NCBI GenBank assembly: GCA_007375725.1
Contig: VMEV01000008.1
Coordinates: 1-46,706 of the forward strand
From: Parcubacteria group bacterium Greene0416_36
GTDB lineage: Bacteria > Patescibacteriota > Patescibacteriia > VMEV01
Direction: 5' to 3'
DNA length: 46,706 bases
In this document: piece by piece, positions 7,959 through 16,342 of the stretch
How positions within the stretch are numbered: the first letter of the stretch is position 1
Layout of the letters: each line of letters opens with the position of its first letter
The notes under the pieces: generated by a model
Databases searched by the model: none
Told to the model about the DNA's origin: nothing
Seen by the model: the letters and a program-made list of their open reading frames with translations, nothing else
Position numbers and translations under genes: made by a program

Positions 7959-8435
7959 TCATTTAACCGGCACAGCCTCTACTTCATAGGGCTGACAAAT
8001 GCAGTAATAAGACGAATCGCACCATTTGGCTGGAGGCCCCAGACGGCAAGAAGACGGAAACTCCGTGGATTCCAGCTTTATTCCCAATACCGCGCCATGC
8101 TCAGAGCCAGGCCCAAAATCAAAATAGCAGTAGGGATTCCGAGAGACATCTTCTTTTTTGGCTAACCCCCCCGATACCAACTCGCCCAAAAACCCCGATT
8201 TATCCGAACAAGAAAACTCCCCCAATTGAATATTTCTAGGCATTTTCTTTTCGTTGTTCAAGTAAGTCAATAAAGAGGCATGGAGAGCATTGAGTCCGGC
8301 AATTTTATCCCGATCCCTCTCTCGGGACTCGAAAATCGTCCATGCCCAGATTCCAAGGCCCGCGACAATCAGCAAAATAGTAAAAATTACAACTTTCTCG
8401 ATAGTGGTCATGCCATTGTTTTGATTGCTTATCAT
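7959..8435 (-). CDS. Type IV pilin-like protein (class III signal)
   Basis: 158 residues. The start MISNQNNG-MTTIEKVVIF has the prepilin peptidase site: Gly8 before the cut, Met9 as new N-terminus and Glu13 at position +5, followed by a continuous hydrophobic helix (VVIFTILLIVAGLGIWAW). The globular part has several cysteines (FSCSDK, NPYCYF, SSCR, KWCDSSYYCICQ), probably disulphide-bonded outside the cell. It is too unusual to call major or minor pilin. No pil assembly genes are in the window. It lies close to the secreted coiled-coil gene upstream, so the two may act together at the envelope. Confidence 0.82.
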   Translation of the reverse strand: MISNQNNGMTTIEKVVIFTILLIVAGLGIWAWTIFESRERDRDKIAGLNALHASLLTYLNNEKKMPRNIQLGEFSCSDKSGFLGELVSGGLAKKEDVSRNPYCYFDFGPGSEHGAVLGIKLESTEFPSSCRLGPPAKWCDSSYYCICQPYEVEAVPVK

Positions 8436-8451
8436 AAAATCATGTATTGGA

Positions 8452-9630
8452 TTAAATTTTTGCTGGCCCCGATTCGAGAAGCTTTCTCTCAGCCTCTTGG
8501 GCAGACTTTTCTTGTAAAAGCAAACTCTGCTCGGCTCCTTGCACCTCCGCCAACTCGCCTTCCAGCTTCTGGAACTCCGCTTCCACGCCCGCCAGATCCG
8601 GCGATCCTAGAGCGGAAACGCGAAGAGCCAATAATTTTGTCCGGAGTTCACCCAGACGAATTTCCTGTTCTTTTCGCTTGAGTTCCAAAGAACGGCGCCG
8701 TTGAAACAATGACTCTTTTTTAGCCCGAATCTCTTGGAGCTGTAATCGCAATTGCTCGTCAATGGCAGATAATTTTTCATCAACCGGCAAAGGCAGGAGT
8801 TCGCGGGAACGCTCGGGAGTCAGAGTTTTGATCTCGCCCTGTATCGCTTTGGCTCCAGAAAATTCCTTGATATGAATCACGAGAATTTTCGGAACTAATT
8901 TCGAATCGAACGAATTGACATCTCCTCCCAGGGTCGATTCCAGAGCACCAAAATGGGTGCGCGGCACGAATTCAAAACGGCAGAGTCCGATTCGGGGAAA
9001 ACCCGGACCGCCTTCAATCTGGCACGGAATCACGCCGCGGGACATATCGGGAGAGACGAGGGGCTTGGGAGGAAGAGGTTCGGCGGGATCTGCAACAAGA
9101 CCCTTCCCATTATTATTTGAAAACTCCAAATCTCGAGACTTTTTTTCCACCAAGATCTGTCTTTCTTGGCTCTGTCCCACCGTCTCCTTTATTTTTGCCA
9201 CATCCGCGCGAGTCCGAATAAAAAATTCAGTATCCGATGCGGACGGGTCTCTGCCCAATAAATTTTTATAAGTCCCTTCAATCGTCTTCTTTCGTTCCCG
9301 AGAACCAAACAATTGATCTTTCACTTTCGATACCGAGGCCCGAAAATTTTTCAGCGTCGCGATTTCGTCCTTGCGGGGTTCTCGATTCAGCGCTTTGATA
9401 TAGACATCCGCGAGTACTTTTTCCCGTTCCGGTTTCTCGTTCAAACTATTCCTCAAGTCCCCTGTCCCTTTTAGAGGCCGTGCTGCTTTGAGTTCGGCCA
9501 CTGAGGGGTCACGGTCCAAAATATCGCGGTAAGTCTTTCGCGCCTCCAAATCCGACACCGCGTCAGCAGGCGCAGCAGTCAAAACAAATAAAGACAAAAG
9601 AAGTATAAACGATAAAAAATAAAATTTCAT
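8452..9630 (-). CDS. Secreted coiled-coil protein with DUF4214-like repeats
   Basis: 392 residues. Residues 1-24 form a signal peptide (FLSFILLLSLFVLTAAPADA). Three repeats of about 45 residues follow, each with a Tyr-x-x-x-L-x-R-x-P core (TYRDILDRDPS, VYIKALNREPR, TYKNLLGRDPS), similar to the DUF4214 pattern of secreted proteins. A Pro-rich linker and a small domain with two cysteines (VIPCQIEGGPGF, GLCRFEFVPR) come next, and the last 110 residues are a strongly charged coiled coil. An extracellular or envelope role next to the pilin-like gene is likely; the exact job is unknown. Confidence 0.72.
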   Translation of the reverse strand: MKFYFLSFILLLSLFVLTAAPADAVSDLEARKTYRDILDRDPSVAELKAARPLKGTGDLRNSLNEKPEREKVLADVYIKALNREPRKDEIATLKNFRASVSKVKDQLFGSRERKKTIEGTYKNLLGRDPSASDTEFFIRTRADVAKIKETVGQSQERQILVEKKSRDLEFSNNNGKGLVADPAEPLPPKPLVSPDMSRGVIPCQIEGGPGFPRIGLCRFEFVPRTHFGALESTLGGDVNSFDSKLVPKILVIHIKEFSGAKAIQGEIKTLTPERSRELLPLPVDEKLSAIDEQLRLQLQEIRAKKESLFQRRRSLELKRKEQEIRLGELRTKLLALRVSALGSPDLAGVEAEFQKLEGELAEVQGAEQSLLLQEKSAQEAERKLLESGPAKI

Positions 9631-9656
9631 AATAATTTCCTGAAAGCTGATAGCTT

Positions 9657-10052
9657 TTAACGCGTATAAATGACTTTTTTAGATAAACTCAAGAAAAAAA
9701 ACTCAAGAAGAGTGAATGAAAAAACTAAGAGCAGCATATTCCACCAGGTCCAGAGATCAAAGGATTTGAGAGCTAAAGAGACCAGAATCAAAAGAGAGAC
9801 CCATATTCCCTGCCGATAAGAAATAGCAACTCGCTTAAAAACCGGATTTTCTTCGTCTTTTTGGCGAAGCCTCACCCAAAGCAGAATCAATGAAAATGTG
9901 CCCAAAAAAGATAAAAATAAAGTCGCGTAAAAAAATAAAAATCCCCAAACCGGAGTGCGGGTGGGATCCACGTTGACGATGATAAACAAAAATGCCCCCC
10001 AAGCAACTAAAGTTGCCGCGGACATGGTGTAGATGTAAGAACGGAGAGTCAT
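9657..10052 (-). CDS. Conserved-type small membrane protein, function unknown
   Basis: 131 residues with four hydrophobic helices in two pairs (about 5-30, 35-65, 85-105, 108-127), separated by a charged loop (LRQKDEENPVFKRVAISYRQG). Helical pairs joined by such a loop are common in small uncharacterised Patescibacteria proteins. ATG 10052 (MTLRSYIYTM) is chosen over a TTG two codons earlier. It is separated from the DUF721 gene by hairpin repeats. I do not recognise a function. Confidence 0.65.
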   Translation of the reverse strand: MTLRSYIYTMSAATLVAWGAFLFIIVNVDPTRTPVWGFLFFYATLFLSFLGTFSLILLWVRLRQKDEENPVFKRVAISYRQGIWVSLLILVSLALKSFDLWTWWNMLLLVFSFTLLEFFFLSLSKKVIYTR

Positions 10053-10061
10053 AGACAATTA

Positions 10062-10160
10062 CGAATGACGAATTACGAATTACAAATGGGCAACAAACAG
10101 CAATCATCTCCGAGTATGGGCTGTTTAATTCGTCATTCGTCATTCGTAATCCGTAATTTT
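10062..10160. repeat. ATTACGAATGACGAATT simple inverted repeat
   Basis: TTACGAATGACGAATTACGA on the left faces TTCGTCATTCGTCATTCGTA on the right around a 45-base centre. Shorter runs of the same motif occur at 3806-3840, 6902-6938, 21053-21090, 26047-26080 and 26225-26258, always between genes. Confidence 0.7.
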
Positions 10161-10165
10161 TTATT

Positions 10166-10456
10166 TTATCCCATTATCCTCAATTTCCCCACGATAGTCC
10201 GGCCGCAGAAGTCGTTGATGAGATGGATCATTTTTTGCTCGCGGAATTTGATCTCAAGGCCGAGAGGAGACGAGAGGACCGCTACACACAATATATCATT
10301 TTTCAGATAAATTGCCTTAGCGCGTGTCCGCGACACATCGCCAAACTCCCCCCAGAGAAGTTCATTGAATTTCTCCAGGACTGCCGAAGCCGACAGCTGC
10401 TCTCTCTGCGGCATAGAAACAATGCGGTGTTTGAGTAGGACGCCTAGGGATTCCAT
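10166..10456 (-). CDS. DUF721/DciA-like protein
   Basis: 96 residues. The C-terminal half (AKAIYLKNDILCVAVLSSP then LGLEIKFREQKMIHLINDF) fits the small KH-like DUF721 domain found in DciA, the ancestral loader of the replicative helicase DnaB. The N-terminal extension of DciA is short here. In established systems DciA binds DnaB and single-stranded DNA; here that role is inferred from family likeness only. It lies between the helicase-nuclease and a membrane protein gene. Confidence 0.7.
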   Translation of the reverse strand: MESLGVLLKHRIVSMPQREQLSASAVLEKFNELLWGEFGDVSRTRAKAIYLKNDILCVAVLSSPLGLEIKFREQKMIHLINDFCGRTIVGKLRIMG

Positions 10457-10476
10457 AGATTAGGAGGGGAGCTTGT

Positions 10477-10544
10477 AGCTTCGTTAGCTTCATTAGGAGA
10501 AAAGTTAAAAAAATTCATATTTTCCTAATGAAGCTAACGAAGCT
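10477..10544. repeat. Inverted repeat between helicase and DUF721 genes
   Basis: AGCTTCGTTAGCTTCATTAGG pairs with CCTAATGAAGCTAACGAAGCT across an A/T-rich centre. It is related to the TTAGCTT class of hairpins found in other gaps and fills most of the space between two co-oriented genes. It could end or process the transcript. Confidence 0.7.
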
Positions 10545-10562
10545 AATACCTAATAAGCGAAG

Positions 10563-13500
10563 CTACGCTTTATACGGGCAAATCGATTTAAAATCGCAGT
10601 ATTGGCAAACTTGAGGCGAGGGTTTGGCAATGAATTGACTCTTTCGGATCGCTTCGATGGTTTCCAAAATTTCCTCTTTCAATTTTAACAAATTGTCCGG
10701 AGTTCCCACAAAAGAAATTTTTTTGTTTTCTTCCAGATAATAAAACGAAACCTTTCCTACTTTTTTCTGGAGAATTTCCTCGGCCGCCCACTGATAGATG
10801 AGAAGCTGTTTTTTATTTTCAGGATCGATCTTGGCCTCATCCTTGGGCACTCGGCCGGTTTTGTAATCCACAATCTCGACCGTCCCGTCCCCCAGATCAT
10901 CGATTCGGTCGATTTTTCCGGACAAACGATAGCCGCCAATTTTGAGACTGAATCCCTGCTCCAAAGACAGGACAAGGGGCCAAGCGGATTCATGAATACG
11001 GTAAAAATCACGGAGTATTTTCCGCCCCTCTTCTTTGCGCTCTTCCTGCCTCTCTTTCGTCTCGTACCAATCATCGATCCAAGCGGATTCGTAGAGGGAT
11101 AAGAGGGTGTCGAGAGAAGGGGCGATCTGCACGGTAGGGGCACCAAACAACCCCAACTGCGGACTCCCCCGCTTATCGATCATCTGCTGAAAGAAACGTT
11201 CGAAAGTCAAATGCATAGTTTGTCCAAAGCTGAACGTTTCTCGTCCGGGAGTCGGAATCTTGAGGAGATGCGCATAGCGGTACTGCCAGGGACAGGTCGC
11301 GAAGGCCTTAATCTGGGTGAAGCTGAATTTTTTGGGAATGAGTTTTTCCCAATCAAAAAAGTCATCGCCCTCGATTTCCTTGCCATGGCCGGAGGAACCG
11401 TCCGGAGTCAAAATAATTTTCCGAGCGAGCTTCTTTCCTTCCGATTCCGCGTCTTTGTATCCTAATTCCACGAGGAATCGCGACATTTTTTTCTTCCGAA
11501 CGCCTCCGTAATTTTCCGCGCGGGTGAAATACAAACCTTCCTTGGCCCGAGTACAGGCCACATAAAATAAGCGCCGCTCTTCTTCGAGATGAAAATCGCC
11601 TCCCGGCAAAATTTCTTTGATCAGAGGCGCGGGGAGAGGCAAAGCCTCAGATCGGTGGTTGGTCGGGAAACGCTGGTCCACGAGATTGACGATAAAAACA
11701 TGGCGGAATTCGAGTCCTTTGGAGGCGTGAACCGTCATGATCTTGACCGTATCCGGATCCCAATCGCTTTCGTCGCGGAGCGTCCCCTCGTCCCCCGCTT
11801 CGTCCAACCATTCCATGTAGCGGAGAAATGCGCCGAGGGAATGCTCTTTATTTTCTTTTTCAAACAATCGAACCATCTTCAAAAATTGATTGATATAACT
11901 GATATTTTCCGCGTAGATTTTATCGCCGAGACCCTCGAGATAGCGCAGATACCCGCTCTCGCTGATAAAGCCATGAATGAGCGAGAATACGCGAAGTCCC
12001 CGCTTGGCCTTCGCCGAATGATCTACGAGCGACGACAAAATCCGGGCACATTTTTTGAGCGTTTCTTCGCCAAATCCCATAGCCGGCGCTTTTTCCAGAA
12101 CCGTGTACATATGCCACCCTTTTCTCCTGGCAATGGACATGAGATCGACCATTTCGCCATGGGTGAGCTCCCAAAAAGGCATGGATAAAACCCGGTACGC
12201 GCTCACCGTGTCCGGATAAAAATGCATCCAGCGCAGATACGCCAAAATATCCATGATCGCCGGCTTGGCATAGAGGCCGCGGGAAGACAGGAGCGTGAAC
12301 GGGATTCCCTCCCGAGAGAGAGAATCGATAAACGCCTCAGAATAATGATTGGCACGAACGAGAATCGCGAAATCCTTCCATCCGAGAGTGGCGTCTTTGG
12401 CCCGACACGCCTGGATTTTTGCCACCACGCCGTCGGCCTCTTCCTGCTGAGAGGGAAACGAAAGGTGGTCGATCACCCCGGCCTCGGGTTTGGAGGAGAG
12501 GAGTTTCTTGGAGATAGTCTGCCCCAGATGTAAGGGCTGAAAATTTTCAGCCCTTACATCGGCGACCGAGGATAAAGACTGCTGCATCTGATACTCCAAT
12601 CGATTGGGATTATTATGCAAAATGAATTGATAGGATAGATCCAAAATATTCTGGGTACTGCGGTAATTTTCAGTGAGAAACACCTGATCGCTCGATGGAT
12701 AACGTTTTTTGAATTCCAAAATATTGCTCATCGAGGCTCCTCGGAAACGGTAAATACTCTGGTCATCGTCGGCCACGACCGTGAGATTGTTGCGCGGAGT
12801 CGACAGAAGCCGGACCAGTTCGAACTGCGCCCAATTGGTATCCTGAAATTCGTCCACCAGCACATATTGAAATTGATTTTGATACTTGGCCAAGATCGCC
12901 GGGCGCTCGCGGAATAATCGGAGGGTAAAACGAATCAAATCGCCAAAATCGAGAGCGCCGTTTTTGTATAAAATTTGCTGATATTGATGATAAGCCGAGG
13001 CTATTTCTCTCGTCTTTTTTGCTTCCAGAAATCGTGTCTGGGCCTCTTCCCGATTGGCATCGCTGGCCAAGGCAGCAAAATCTTCGGCTTCGGCGAAATT
13101 CTTCTCGGCCCAATCCCAATATTCTTTCTCGCCGATTTCCTCGTCCTTGGCTCTGGAAAAATGAGAGAGCAATTCGTGAATGAGTGATCCCGGATTGCCT
13201 CTGGGCGCCAGATAATCAAATGAAAACGCCTCCCAATTCTGCCGAAACATCATCCATTGCCGGACGGAATCCAGAAGCGTGAAATCCATGGACAAACCGA
13301 TTTCGAGGGCATGCGCGCGCAGGATCCGCTCGCAAAAAGAGTGGAAGGTGGAAACCCACAGATCGACATAGCCATAAGGCAGAAGCCGGTCCAAACGCTC
13401 TTCCATCTCGCTGGCCGCCTTCTCCGTGAAGGTCAAAGCCAAAACCGAATCCGTGGGAACCTTCCGCTCCATGATCAAATGCGCGATCCGACGAGTGACC

Positions 13501-13604
13501 ACGGTCGTCTTCCCCGTCCCCGCCCCCGCGACAATTAGAAAAGGACCTTCACCATGGGTGACGGCTTGGAGTTGAGAGGGATTGAGGCCTTCGAGGAGGG
13601 ACAT
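10563..13604 (-). CDS. UvrD/PcrA-like helicase fused to Fe-S RecB-type nuclease
   Basis: 1013 residues. The N-terminal two-thirds is a superfamily 1A helicase: Q-motif GLNPSQLQAV, Walker A GAGTGKT at 27-33, DEFQDTN (motif II), DDDQSIYRFRGA (III), TVHASKGLEF and RRLFYVACTRAK (VI). The C-terminal part is a PD-(D/E)XK nuclease: GKIDRIDDLGDGTVEIVDYK gives the Asp...Asp-x-Lys site, QLLIYQWAAEE follows, and a CPWQYR cysteine plus a terminal CQYCDFKSIC trio can hold a 4Fe-4S cluster as in AddB. It likely processes double-strand DNA ends in one chain. ATG 13604 is the true start; the open frame further upstream is repeat copy 4. A 34-bp palindrome lies in frame at codons 349-359. Confidence 0.93.
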   Translation of the reverse strand: MSLLEGLNPSQLQAVTHGEGPFLIVAGAGTGKTTVVTRRIAHLIMERKVPTDSVLALTFTEKAASEMEERLDRLLPYGYVDLWVSTFHSFCERILRAHALEIGLSMDFTLLDSVRQWMMFRQNWEAFSFDYLAPRGNPGSLIHELLSHFSRAKDEEIGEKEYWDWAEKNFAEAEDFAALASDANREEAQTRFLEAKKTREIASAYHQYQQILYKNGALDFGDLIRFTLRLFRERPAILAKYQNQFQYVLVDEFQDTNWAQFELVRLLSTPRNNLTVVADDDQSIYRFRGASMSNILEFKKRYPSSDQVFLTENYRSTQNILDLSYQFILHNNPNRLEYQMQQSLSSVADVRAENFQPLHLGQTISKKLLSSKPEAGVIDHLSFPSQQEEADGVVAKIQACRAKDATLGWKDFAILVRANHYSEAFIDSLSREGIPFTLLSSRGLYAKPAIMDILAYLRWMHFYPDTVSAYRVLSMPFWELTHGEMVDLMSIARRKGWHMYTVLEKAPAMGFGEETLKKCARILSSLVDHSAKAKRGLRVFSLIHGFISESGYLRYLEGLGDKIYAENISYINQFLKMVRLFEKENKEHSLGAFLRYMEWLDEAGDEGTLRDESDWDPDTVKIMTVHASKGLEFRHVFIVNLVDQRFPTNHRSEALPLPAPLIKEILPGGDFHLEEERRLFYVACTRAKEGLYFTRAENYGGVRKKKMSRFLVELGYKDAESEGKKLARKIILTPDGSSGHGKEIEGDDFFDWEKLIPKKFSFTQIKAFATCPWQYRYAHLLKIPTPGRETFSFGQTMHLTFERFFQQMIDKRGSPQLGLFGAPTVQIAPSLDTLLSLYESAWIDDWYETKERQEERKEEGRKILRDFYRIHESAWPLVLSLEQGFSLKIGGYRLSGKIDRIDDLGDGTVEIVDYKTGRVPKDEAKIDPENKKQLLIYQWAAEEILQKKVGKVSFYYLEENKKISFVGTPDNLLKLKEEILETIEAIRKSQFIAKPSPQVCQYCDFKSICPYKA
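12527..12560. repeat. Perfect 34-bp palindrome inside the helicase gene
   Basis: GATGTAAGGGCTGAAAA is followed directly by its exact reverse complement. It is read in frame as DVRAENFQPLH (residues 349-359), between SLSSVA and LGQTISKK, in a region between helicase motifs. It looks like an inserted mobile palindrome. Confidence 0.85.
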
Positions 13605-13649
13605 AGGGAAATTAGGCTTTAGGAATAAGGATTTAGGAAACAGCCGGAA

Positions 13650-13734
13650 CAACAAATCCCCCTTAATCCCCCTTTGACAAGGGGGAAACAAGCTCCCTCC
13701 CTTGTCAAAGGGAGGGTTGGGGAGGGATTTGTTG
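13650..13734. repeat. 84-bp inverted-repeat element, copy 4
   Basis: Intact CAACAAAT and ATTTGTTG ends. It lies 45 bases upstream of the helicase start. The helicase frame happens to stay open through it, so automated annotation could extend the gene by about 48 codons into the repeat. Confidence 0.9.
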
Positions 13735-13814
13735 TTAGAAACAGCCAAACAAAAAACCGGACGTTCAGATCCAGTTTATTTTATAGAAATTTTGAAAAAT
13801 GGCTAGGGGGGATT

Positions 13815-14309
13815 TTATTTCTCCTGCCAAAAAACATGTCCCCAATAGAAAGCAAAATTCCCCTTTTCTAAGTCCACGCGATGAGTACGGCGAAGGAATA
13901 TCTTCTGCGCGCCTTCAAAGCGGAAAATGCCTCCCTCAAGCAAATCTTCCCATTCTTTGTGGGTCCACGAAATCGCTCGAAATTCTTCCAGATCCGATTG
14001 GATGCTCCAGACGCTTCCATACAAAGCGTGGTAAACATCCAATTTTGATTCCGGATCCTCCAGATCACGAACATCGGCCAGTAAAACGGCGGTGTATTTT
14101 TGAAGCTCGGTATACGAATACTGAAATTCTGGCGGTAATTCATCCCAGCCAATTCTTTCAGGATTGTCTACTTCGGCTATTTTTTCTGCTGGAGCTTGCC
14201 ATTCCCCTGGTTTTTCGACAATTCCGAAAAATGGAACATCACACCCCTCATATTCGCGAGTCCCCATGCATGCAGGGATGAATAAAAATAACAATAGTAT
14301 TTTTCTCAT
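13815..14309 (-). CDS. Putative lipoprotein, unknown function
   Basis: 164 residues. The start MRKILLLFLFIPAC has a basic tip, a short hydrophobic core and a plausible lipobox (IPAC, Cys14), suggesting a lipid-anchored envelope protein. The mature part is acidic and aromatic-rich (IGWDELPPEFQYSYTELQKY, ISWTHKEWEDLLEGG) and matches no family I know. Neighbours are the helicase downstream and RmuC upstream, which gives no functional hint. Confidence 0.6.
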   Translation of the reverse strand: MRKILLLFLFIPACMGTREYEGCDVPFFGIVEKPGEWQAPAEKIAEVDNPERIGWDELPPEFQYSYTELQKYTAVLLADVRDLEDPESKLDVYHALYGSVWSIQSDLEEFRAISWTHKEWEDLLEGGIFRFEGAQKIFLRRTHRVDLEKGNFAFYWGHVFWQEK

Positions 14310-14407
14310 CTTTTGCCTTTCTTCTCTTTATATATATTTTTCAAAAACCGAGAACTGTATAAGATAGCAGGAATGGAGGGAAAATCAAGTGGGAGAGTTC
14401 AAAAATC

Positions 14408-15433
14408 CTACTTCAACAACCTCACATTCTCTATCTGCCCGGTAAGGCGTGAATACTCGGTATTGACCTTGTCGCAGGCGTTTTTGGCGTTGTTGAGATG
14501 GGTGGAAACGAGGCCGAGATTTTGGCCGAATTTCTCGTTGGAGATGCGGATGGCATCGAGGGTTTCGAGGATTTTGGCGGCGGCGGCCTCGATTTTCTTG
14601 CCTTCGAGGGCAATCATGATGACTTTGAGGAAATAGTAGAAGCTATTGGGCGAGACGGGAAACACCCTCTTTTCATACGCGAATTGGTGGAGATCCACGC
14701 TGTGGCGGATGATTTCGTAGTACACGGCTTCGGAAGGCACGTACATGATGGCGAAATCCACGGTCCCTTCGGAGGGCAAAATATATTTCTTGGAAATATC
14801 TGTGATGTGCTTTTTGACGTCCTTGCCGAATTCATGCATCGAGGCGTCTTTGTCCGCCTCGTTTTCAGATTGCGTCATCTTGATGAAATTCTCCATGGGA
14901 AATTTCGAGTCCACGGGAATCATGCCCTTGTCCGTGACTATGGCCGCGTCCACGATCGAGCCGTCGCGGAATTTGTATTGCACATGAAAATGATCGCGCG
15001 AAAAATACTGAGACAAAAGATCCACCAGCACCTGCTCGCCAATATTGCCGCGGAGTTTGGGAGACCGGAGAAAATCTTGGAGCTCCTTCATGGATCGGCC
15101 GATTTCCTTCATATTCCCCAATTCCGTATTGACGCCCATGATCACCCTCGCCGCATTGTCGAGACGCTCATGCATGGCCTTGTGAGATTCGCGCATCTGG
15201 GTTTCCATGGACTCGCGGCTCTTGGTAAGATTGCCCTGCATTTCCTGGCGGGTCGAAGAAAGTTCATCCTTGGTGATTTTCATCAAATCCATGACATTCC
15301 TCAGCACATCGCCCGTCATATCCGTCTCGCGAAGGCGCACCAACTCCGACATTTTCCGGTGAAGAAAATAGCCGAGGATCATGAGAGCGAGGAGGAGAGT
15401 GAAGATGATAAGGAGGGAGAGGGAGAGGTTCAT
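14408..15433 (-). CDS. rmuC: RmuC family protein
   Basis: 341 residues. An N-terminal membrane helix (LSLLIIFTLLLALMILGYFL) is followed by a coiled coil (residues 30-115) and then the RmuC nuclease-like domain. The latter contains GNIGEQVLVDLLSQYF, the stretch FRDGSIVDAAIV ending near DSKFPMENF, and VDFAIMYVPSEAVYYEI. RmuC limits recombination between inverted repeats and DNA rearrangement in E. coli; the nuclease activity is predicted from its PD-(D/E)XK-like fold. A protein acting on inverted repeats is of interest in a genome so rich in them, but no link can be shown here. Confidence 0.93.
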   Translation of the reverse strand: MNLSLSLLIIFTLLLALMILGYFLHRKMSELVRLRETDMTGDVLRNVMDLMKITKDELSSTRQEMQGNLTKSRESMETQMRESHKAMHERLDNAARVIMGVNTELGNMKEIGRSMKELQDFLRSPKLRGNIGEQVLVDLLSQYFSRDHFHVQYKFRDGSIVDAAIVTDKGMIPVDSKFPMENFIKMTQSENEADKDASMHEFGKDVKKHITDISKKYILPSEGTVDFAIMYVPSEAVYYEIIRHSVDLHQFAYEKRVFPVSPNSFYYFLKVIMIALEGKKIEAAAAKILETLDAIRISNEKFGQNLGLVSTHLNNAKNACDKVNTEYSRLTGQIENVRLLK

Positions 15434-15441
15434 AGAATTAT

Positions 15442-16317
15442 TCAGCTAATTTTCCATAAATAATAATATTTAGCGGGGTCATGTTCTCCCACTGCGTTGA
15501 CTCGGTCAAAAGAGAGACCCTTTTCCTGCTCATAATAACCTTGTGTTTCCCAAACAATCGGCATCAACTCCCGATAAAAATGTCCCCATTCTACAACTTG
15601 ATCCTGCATATCAACGGCATGGTCCCCCCAAGAATTTGCTCCCCCCTTCCACCAAAAAAAAGACAGAGGCCTTGGCAGCTGAAAATTAAGAAGCAAGGAA
15701 TTATCATTGGCATAAGGATTGGAAATAGTAAATTGAGGCAAATCAAATTTTTTATTCAATAAAAATTTTTTCATTTGAATAGATATTTCTTTTCGTTCTT
15801 TACTATAATTAATAAGAATTTCACCAAATTCATTTTCAAATTTTCGAGAAAGCCTATGACAAAACTCCTTTGCTCTCTCTAAAATATTTCTTTGCCGATC
15901 AGATAATCTCTCATAATCAATTAGTTCAGTAATATTGCTTCTCTTATGGTCCAAACCCGCTTTTACTTGTTCGGCTTCAAGCATGGTTAAGTATTCCACA
16001 TACTCTTGAGATTCCAAATTTTTCTGATATCGAATCAGATCAGATCGTTTCTGATCTTCAAAATATTCATCGGATTTTAAATACTCTTCCAACATTTGAG
16101 AACGAAGAATCTCATCATCCTGTTTATCTTCCTTAAATTCCGGACTACTCTGCATCTTTGCTGTTGATTCTTCTTCCTCCTCCAATTCCCTTTCCTGATT
16201 TTCTTGAAATTTTCGGCTCTTCTGCCTCTTAGCTTCAGCCTTATCTTCCAATAGAATAGCCTTTTCTTCCTTTTTCCCCTCTCGTCTTATTTTTGTCTCA
16301 AAATTTTTTTCGAACAT
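15442..16317 (-). CDS. Charged coiled-coil protein, unknown function
   Basis: 291 residues. The first 110 are extremely charged (Glu/Lys-rich, for example REGKKEEKAILLEDKAEAKR) and probably form a long helix. The middle part is also helical. The C-terminal 90 residues look globular (PFSISNPYAND-like stretch, FFWWKGGANSWGDHAVDMQD, VWETQGYYEQEKGL). Base composition is more AT-rich than the flanking rmuC and tatD genes, which may mean acquisition or weak constraint. It ends 8 bases before rmuC starts, so the two may share a transcript. No family recognised. Confidence 0.65.
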   Translation of the reverse strand: MFEKNFETKIRREGKKEEKAILLEDKAEAKRQKSRKFQENQERELEEEEESTAKMQSSPEFKEDKQDDEILRSQMLEEYLKSDEYFEDQKRSDLIRYQKNLESQEYVEYLTMLEAEQVKAGLDHKRSNITELIDYERLSDRQRNILERAKEFCHRLSRKFENEFGEILINYSKERKEISIQMKKFLLNKKFDLPQFTISNPYANDNSLLLNFQLPRPLSFFWWKGGANSWGDHAVDMQDQVVEWGHFYRELMPIVWETQGYYEQEKGLSFDRVNAVGEHDPAKYYYLWKIS

Positions 16318-16342
16318 ATTTTAAAAAATATAGCAAATAAAA

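Noticed and set aside
13605-13748. N-terminal extension of the helicase
   Set aside because: It translates repeat copy 4 and precedes a typical helicase start (MSLLEGLNPSQLQAV).
14498-15463. 321-codon plus-strand frame opposite rmuC
   Set aside because: It is a shadow of rmuC codon bias (His/Asp/Gly-rich, no domains); rmuC itself is unmistakable.
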